From Methanomicrobiales archaeon (GTDB lineage Archaea > Halobacteriota > Methanomicrobia > Methanomicrobiales > Methanospirillaceae), in the NCBI GenBank assembly GCA_017883495.1, contig JADGNL010000037.1:1-8171 (forward strand): a DNA stretch of 8,171 nucleotides, given 5' to 3'. A program made the position numbers and the translations under genes. The notes under the pieces are model-generated. The model was not told the origin of the DNA, did no database searches, and saw only the letters and a program-made list of their open reading frames with translations. This document shows, in pieces, positions 6,248 through 8,171 of this stretch (the stretch's first letter is position 1; each line of letters begins with the position of its first letter).

Positions 6248-7750
6248 ATGAGCGCCCGCTTTTTTGACCGTTTTTTCCGTCCCAAACCCCATATCGTCGA
6301 GAGCGTGCCACCCCCTACCATCTCGCTCGGGGCAGGCATGGAGGTGCCCGAGTACCGCACCAAGCCCTACTTCATCGTGGCCTCGGTCGAGATGGGCAAC
6401 ACCACCACCAAGTGCATCCTGACCGGAACGAGCCTCGAGACGGGCCGGAGCTACGTGATCAACAAGACTGTCTCCATGACCCGCGACGTCCGGCCGCCCA
6501 AGCCGAACGAGCAGGTCTTCGGCGCGACCCTCGACGGCACCCGGCTGACGCGCGAGTCCGTGACCGAGCTCGTACGCGATACCCTGATCCAGTGCCACCG
6601 GGAGGCGGGCCTCTCGATCAAGGACGACCTCGATTTCGTGGTCCGCTCGACGGGGGTGGTCGCCGCGATGGACTCCCCTGAGCAGGTCGGAGACTTCATC
6701 ATCGCGCTCGCGAACGGCTGCCTCGAGGCGGGGGTTCCGCCGCGGAAGATGACGCCGCCGATGTCCAAGGGGAACCTGCCGCAGAAACTTCAGCCTCATT
6801 CGTTCGCGGACAAGGTGGTCTTCGTCGGTGCGGTCGCGGGCGTGCTCCCCCCGGTCGGGTGCACCGGAGTCGAGATGGTCGCGAACGAGATGGAGGGCGA
6901 GCTCGCGATGGCCGGGATCAAGGAGGGCGCGAAGTGGACCCCGGTCGACTTCCGGAACCCGTGCATCTCGATCGACTTCGGCACGACCCTCGACGGCCGA
7001 ATCACCTCGGACGTGGACGAGTCGGCCGAGATCCCATTCGCAAAGACGATCGGGAACTTCGCCGGGCTCGCGGGGGCGATCCCCGACGCAATCGTCCGCG
7101 GAACCGGGCTCGTCCAGAAACGGACGGGAACAGCGCTCGACCTCTTCTCCGACCGGTCCACGCTCGGCAAATTCGCGGCCCGGACCAGCCGGAAGGTCGT
7201 AGACGACTACGTCGAGCGCTGCCACGCCGAGATCGATATCCGGATCGTCCCGTCCGGCCGGGACCGTTTCGGGTGCGTACCGCTCTGCGCCGACGTGGCC
7301 GCGGCCTCGGGGGTCGCGATGATCGGCTGCGATGCCGGGGTCAACGGGTCGGCCGTTCCCGCGCTCGAGGCTATCGGGCGCGAGTGTCACCAGGAGCACG
7401 GGATCGCGACGCTCACCGAGGTCGTTGATCGGGTCTGCACGCGGATGGCGCTCCGGATGGTCGCTATCGCGGCCGAACGCGACCTGGTCCCGCTGAACTC
7501 ATCGATCGGGTTCACGGGCCGAGCCGCGATCTCGGGGCGGAAGCCCGAGTACGTCCTCGAGGGGATCGAGGCCATGGGCCTCTTTCCAGACGGCGCGAAC
7601 GACCACCTGGTCTTTGTGGACGACGGACTCGCGCGCGGCGCAGGCCTGATGGGCCGGTGCATGCTCTCGCTCGGCAAGCCGAAGTTCCCGCTCGGCGGGC
7701 GGCGGGGCGGGCGGTGCATCATGGCTAAGAGGATCGCGTGCGGAAAGTAA
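6248..7750 (+). CDS. mmp14: putative methanogenesis marker protein 14
   Basis: 500 residues, cytosolic, no membrane segment. I recognise it as putative methanogenesis marker 14, a family confined to methanogens and relatives whose reaction is not established. The fold signature is ASKHA (actin/Hsp70/sugar-kinase): phosphate-1-like VEMGNTTTK at 47-55, a second IDFGTTLDG at 242-250, GFTGRAA at 421-427 and VDDGLARGA at 457-465. This resembles ATP-dependent reductive activators of corrinoid proteins, but a matching activity is inference. Residues 1-38 form a variable, Pro-rich N-terminal tail; the conserved core begins near KPYFIVAS at 39. The C-terminus carries Cys471, Cys490 and Cys498 in a Gly/Arg-rich tail. 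The start is the ATG at 6248, with an odd leader: GAGGAG 14 nt upstream and an overlapping mini frame. An internal start at Met31 would lose no conserved motif. Divergent from the winged-helix gene; the 79-residue gene follows after 10 bp. Confidence 0.87.
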   Translation: MSARFFDRFFRPKPHIVESVPPPTISLGAGMEVPEYRTKPYFIVASVEMGNTTTKCILTGTSLETGRSYVINKTVSMTRDVRPPKPNEQVFGATLDGTRLTRESVTELVRDTLIQCHREAGLSIKDDLDFVVRSTGVVAAMDSPEQVGDFIIALANGCLEAGVPPRKMTPPMSKGNLPQKLQPHSFADKVVFVGAVAGVLPPVGCTGVEMVANEMEGELAMAGIKEGAKWTPVDFRNPCISIDFGTTLDGRITSDVDESAEIPFAKTIGNFAGLAGAIPDAIVRGTGLVQKRTGTALDLFSDRSTLGKFAARTSRKVVDDYVERCHAEIDIRIVPSGRDRFGCVPLCADVAAASGVAMIGCDAGVNGSAVPALEAIGRECHQEHGIATLTEVVDRVCTRMALRMVAIAAERDLVPLNSSIGFTGRAAISGRKPEYVLEGIEAMGLFPDGANDHLVFVDDGLARGAGLMGRCMLSLGKPKFPLGGRRGGRCIMAKRIACGK

Positions 7751-7760
7751 GGAGAGAGCC

Positions 7761-8000
7761 ATGACAGAGACAGAACTCTACGACGTGGTGATCCCCCCCG
7801 GGGTCCCGCGGAGCATCCTCAAGGAGATCGTCGAGCAGTTCCCTGGCGAACTGGTCGAGTCGCGGCAGCGGCTGCACTTCGCGAACATGGATGGGGACGA
7901 GCGGGAGCTGCTCGCGTTCCGCTCGGACCTCGCGACCGCGCAGACGGTCGAGCAGTTCATCTACGACCGGCTGAAGGCCTTTATCGGCGAAGAGGAGTGA
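7761..8000 (+). CDS. small acidic protein downstream of mmp14, function unknown
   Basis: 79 residues, soluble, no signal peptide or Cys. I do not recognise the family. It starts with a hydrophobic strand and loop (YDVVIPPGVP, 7-16), then a helix SILKEIVEQFPGELVES (18-34), a probable beta-hairpin RLHFANMDGDERELLAFR (37-54) and a C-terminal helix TVEQFIYDRLKAFI (62-75) with an acidic tail. This is a small alpha/beta layout without visible catalytic residues. The start ATG at 7761 has GGAGAG at 7751-7756, immediately after the mmp14 TAA, so the two are almost certainly co-transcribed. A partner or accessory role for Mmp14 is inference from position. Codon choice matches the neighbours, supporting a real gene. 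Its last 20 bp overlap the convergent ATP-grasp gene. Confidence 0.83.
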   Translation: MTETELYDVVIPPGVPRSILKEIVEQFPGELVESRQRLHFANMDGDERELLAFRSDLATAQTVEQFIYDRLKAFIGEEE

Positions 8001-8171
8001 CCGATCTCTCGCACCGGACCAGGTAGTCCGCGAGCAGGATCGGGATCGGCGCGGTCATGCAGTGCCAGTTCGGGGTACCGTTCACCTCGAGCACGGTGAA
8101 GCCGCCTGGCACGGGCAGGAGGTCGACGCCCGCGTAGTCCGCGCCGACGGCCCGCGCGGCCGCGACGGCGA
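7981..8171 (-). CDS. RimK/MptN-type ATP-grasp ligase, C-terminal end (partial)
   Basis: The 62 visible C-terminal residues on the - strand (TAA at 7983-7981) continue past the right edge. They carry the end of an ATP-grasp domain: GADYAGVDLL at about 9-18 and VLEVNGTPNW at about 26-35, where the Asp of GVDLL and the Glu and Asn of EVNG are expected Mg-ATP ligands. The pattern fits the RimK family, ATP-dependent amino-acid ligases. Methanogens use relatives to add glutamate to tetrahydromethanopterin (MptN) and coenzyme F420 (CofF). Which substrate applies cannot be told because the N-terminal and central domains are missing. The gene is convergent with the 79-residue gene, and the coding ends overlap by 20 bp. 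Confidence 0.82.
   Translation of the reverse strand, partial: AVAAARAVGADYAGVDLLPVPGGFTVLEVNGTPNWHCMTAPIPILLADYLVRCERSVTPLRR

Noticed and set aside
6076..6363. 95-codon - strand frame covering the intergenic region
   Set aside because: It runs through the promoter elements and is antisense to the mmp14 N-terminus, with no ribosome site and no recognisable domain.
6032..7399. N-terminal extension of the winged-helix gene to a 531-residue protein
   Set aside because: The extra part is antisense to mmp14 and crosses the A/T-rich promoter region. A good Shine-Dalgarno site marks the ATG at 6031 instead.
1..8171. tRNA, rRNA, CRISPR arrays, IS elements, prophage or attachment sites
   Set aside because: No cloverleaf candidate, no regularly spaced direct repeats, no transposase or integrase motif, and no long direct or inverted repeats were seen.

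Overview
The window reads as a chromosomal segment of a high-GC methanogenic archaeon, most likely of the order Methanomicrobiales. The evidence is an archaeal isoprenoid-lipid gene set (isopentenyl phosphate kinase, type 2 IPP isomerase, short-chain prenyl synthase), an archaeal-type glutamyl-tRNA synthetase, an archaeal RNase J, and a protein recognisable as putative methanogenesis marker 14. Base composition is strongly GC-rich (about two thirds G+C by eye), so many long open frames on the wrong strand are shadows. The genus is not determined.

Layout. Positions 2-5782 hold five tightly packed genes on the + strand: ipk (5' truncated by the window edge), fni, rnj, idsA and gltX. The spacings are a 4-bp ATGA overlap, 9 bp, 9 bp and 1 bp, which indicates one transcript with translational coupling. 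The first, second and fourth products take isopentenyl phosphate to IPP, IPP to DMAPP, and both to GGPP for archaeol-type lipids. RNase J and GluRS are informational genes riding in the same unit. A 75-residue winged-helix protein follows on the - strand (5804-6031), convergent with gltX.

The only sizeable non-coding stretch is 6032-6247 (216 bp). It separates the winged-helix gene from the divergent + strand gene for methanogenesis marker 14 (6248-7750). It is clearly richer in A/T than its surroundings. It holds BRE/TATA-like elements, a 7+7 bp perfect inverted repeat spanning the predicted mmp14 BRE/TATA, a pair of 8-bp palindromes with centres exactly 20 bp apart, and a small stem-loop. 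Behind mmp14 lies a small acidic protein of 79 residues (7761-8000) that I do not recognise. Its last 20 bp overlap the 3' end of a - strand RimK/MptN-type ATP-grasp gene that runs off the right edge.

The left operon is a known euryarchaeal arrangement and I regard it as ordinary. The least explained part is the right half: an ASKHA-fold methanogenesis marker of unknown biochemical role, its small downstream partner, and a divergent winged-helix protein with operator-like dyads between them. No tRNA, rRNA, CRISPR, insertion sequence or phage feature was found.
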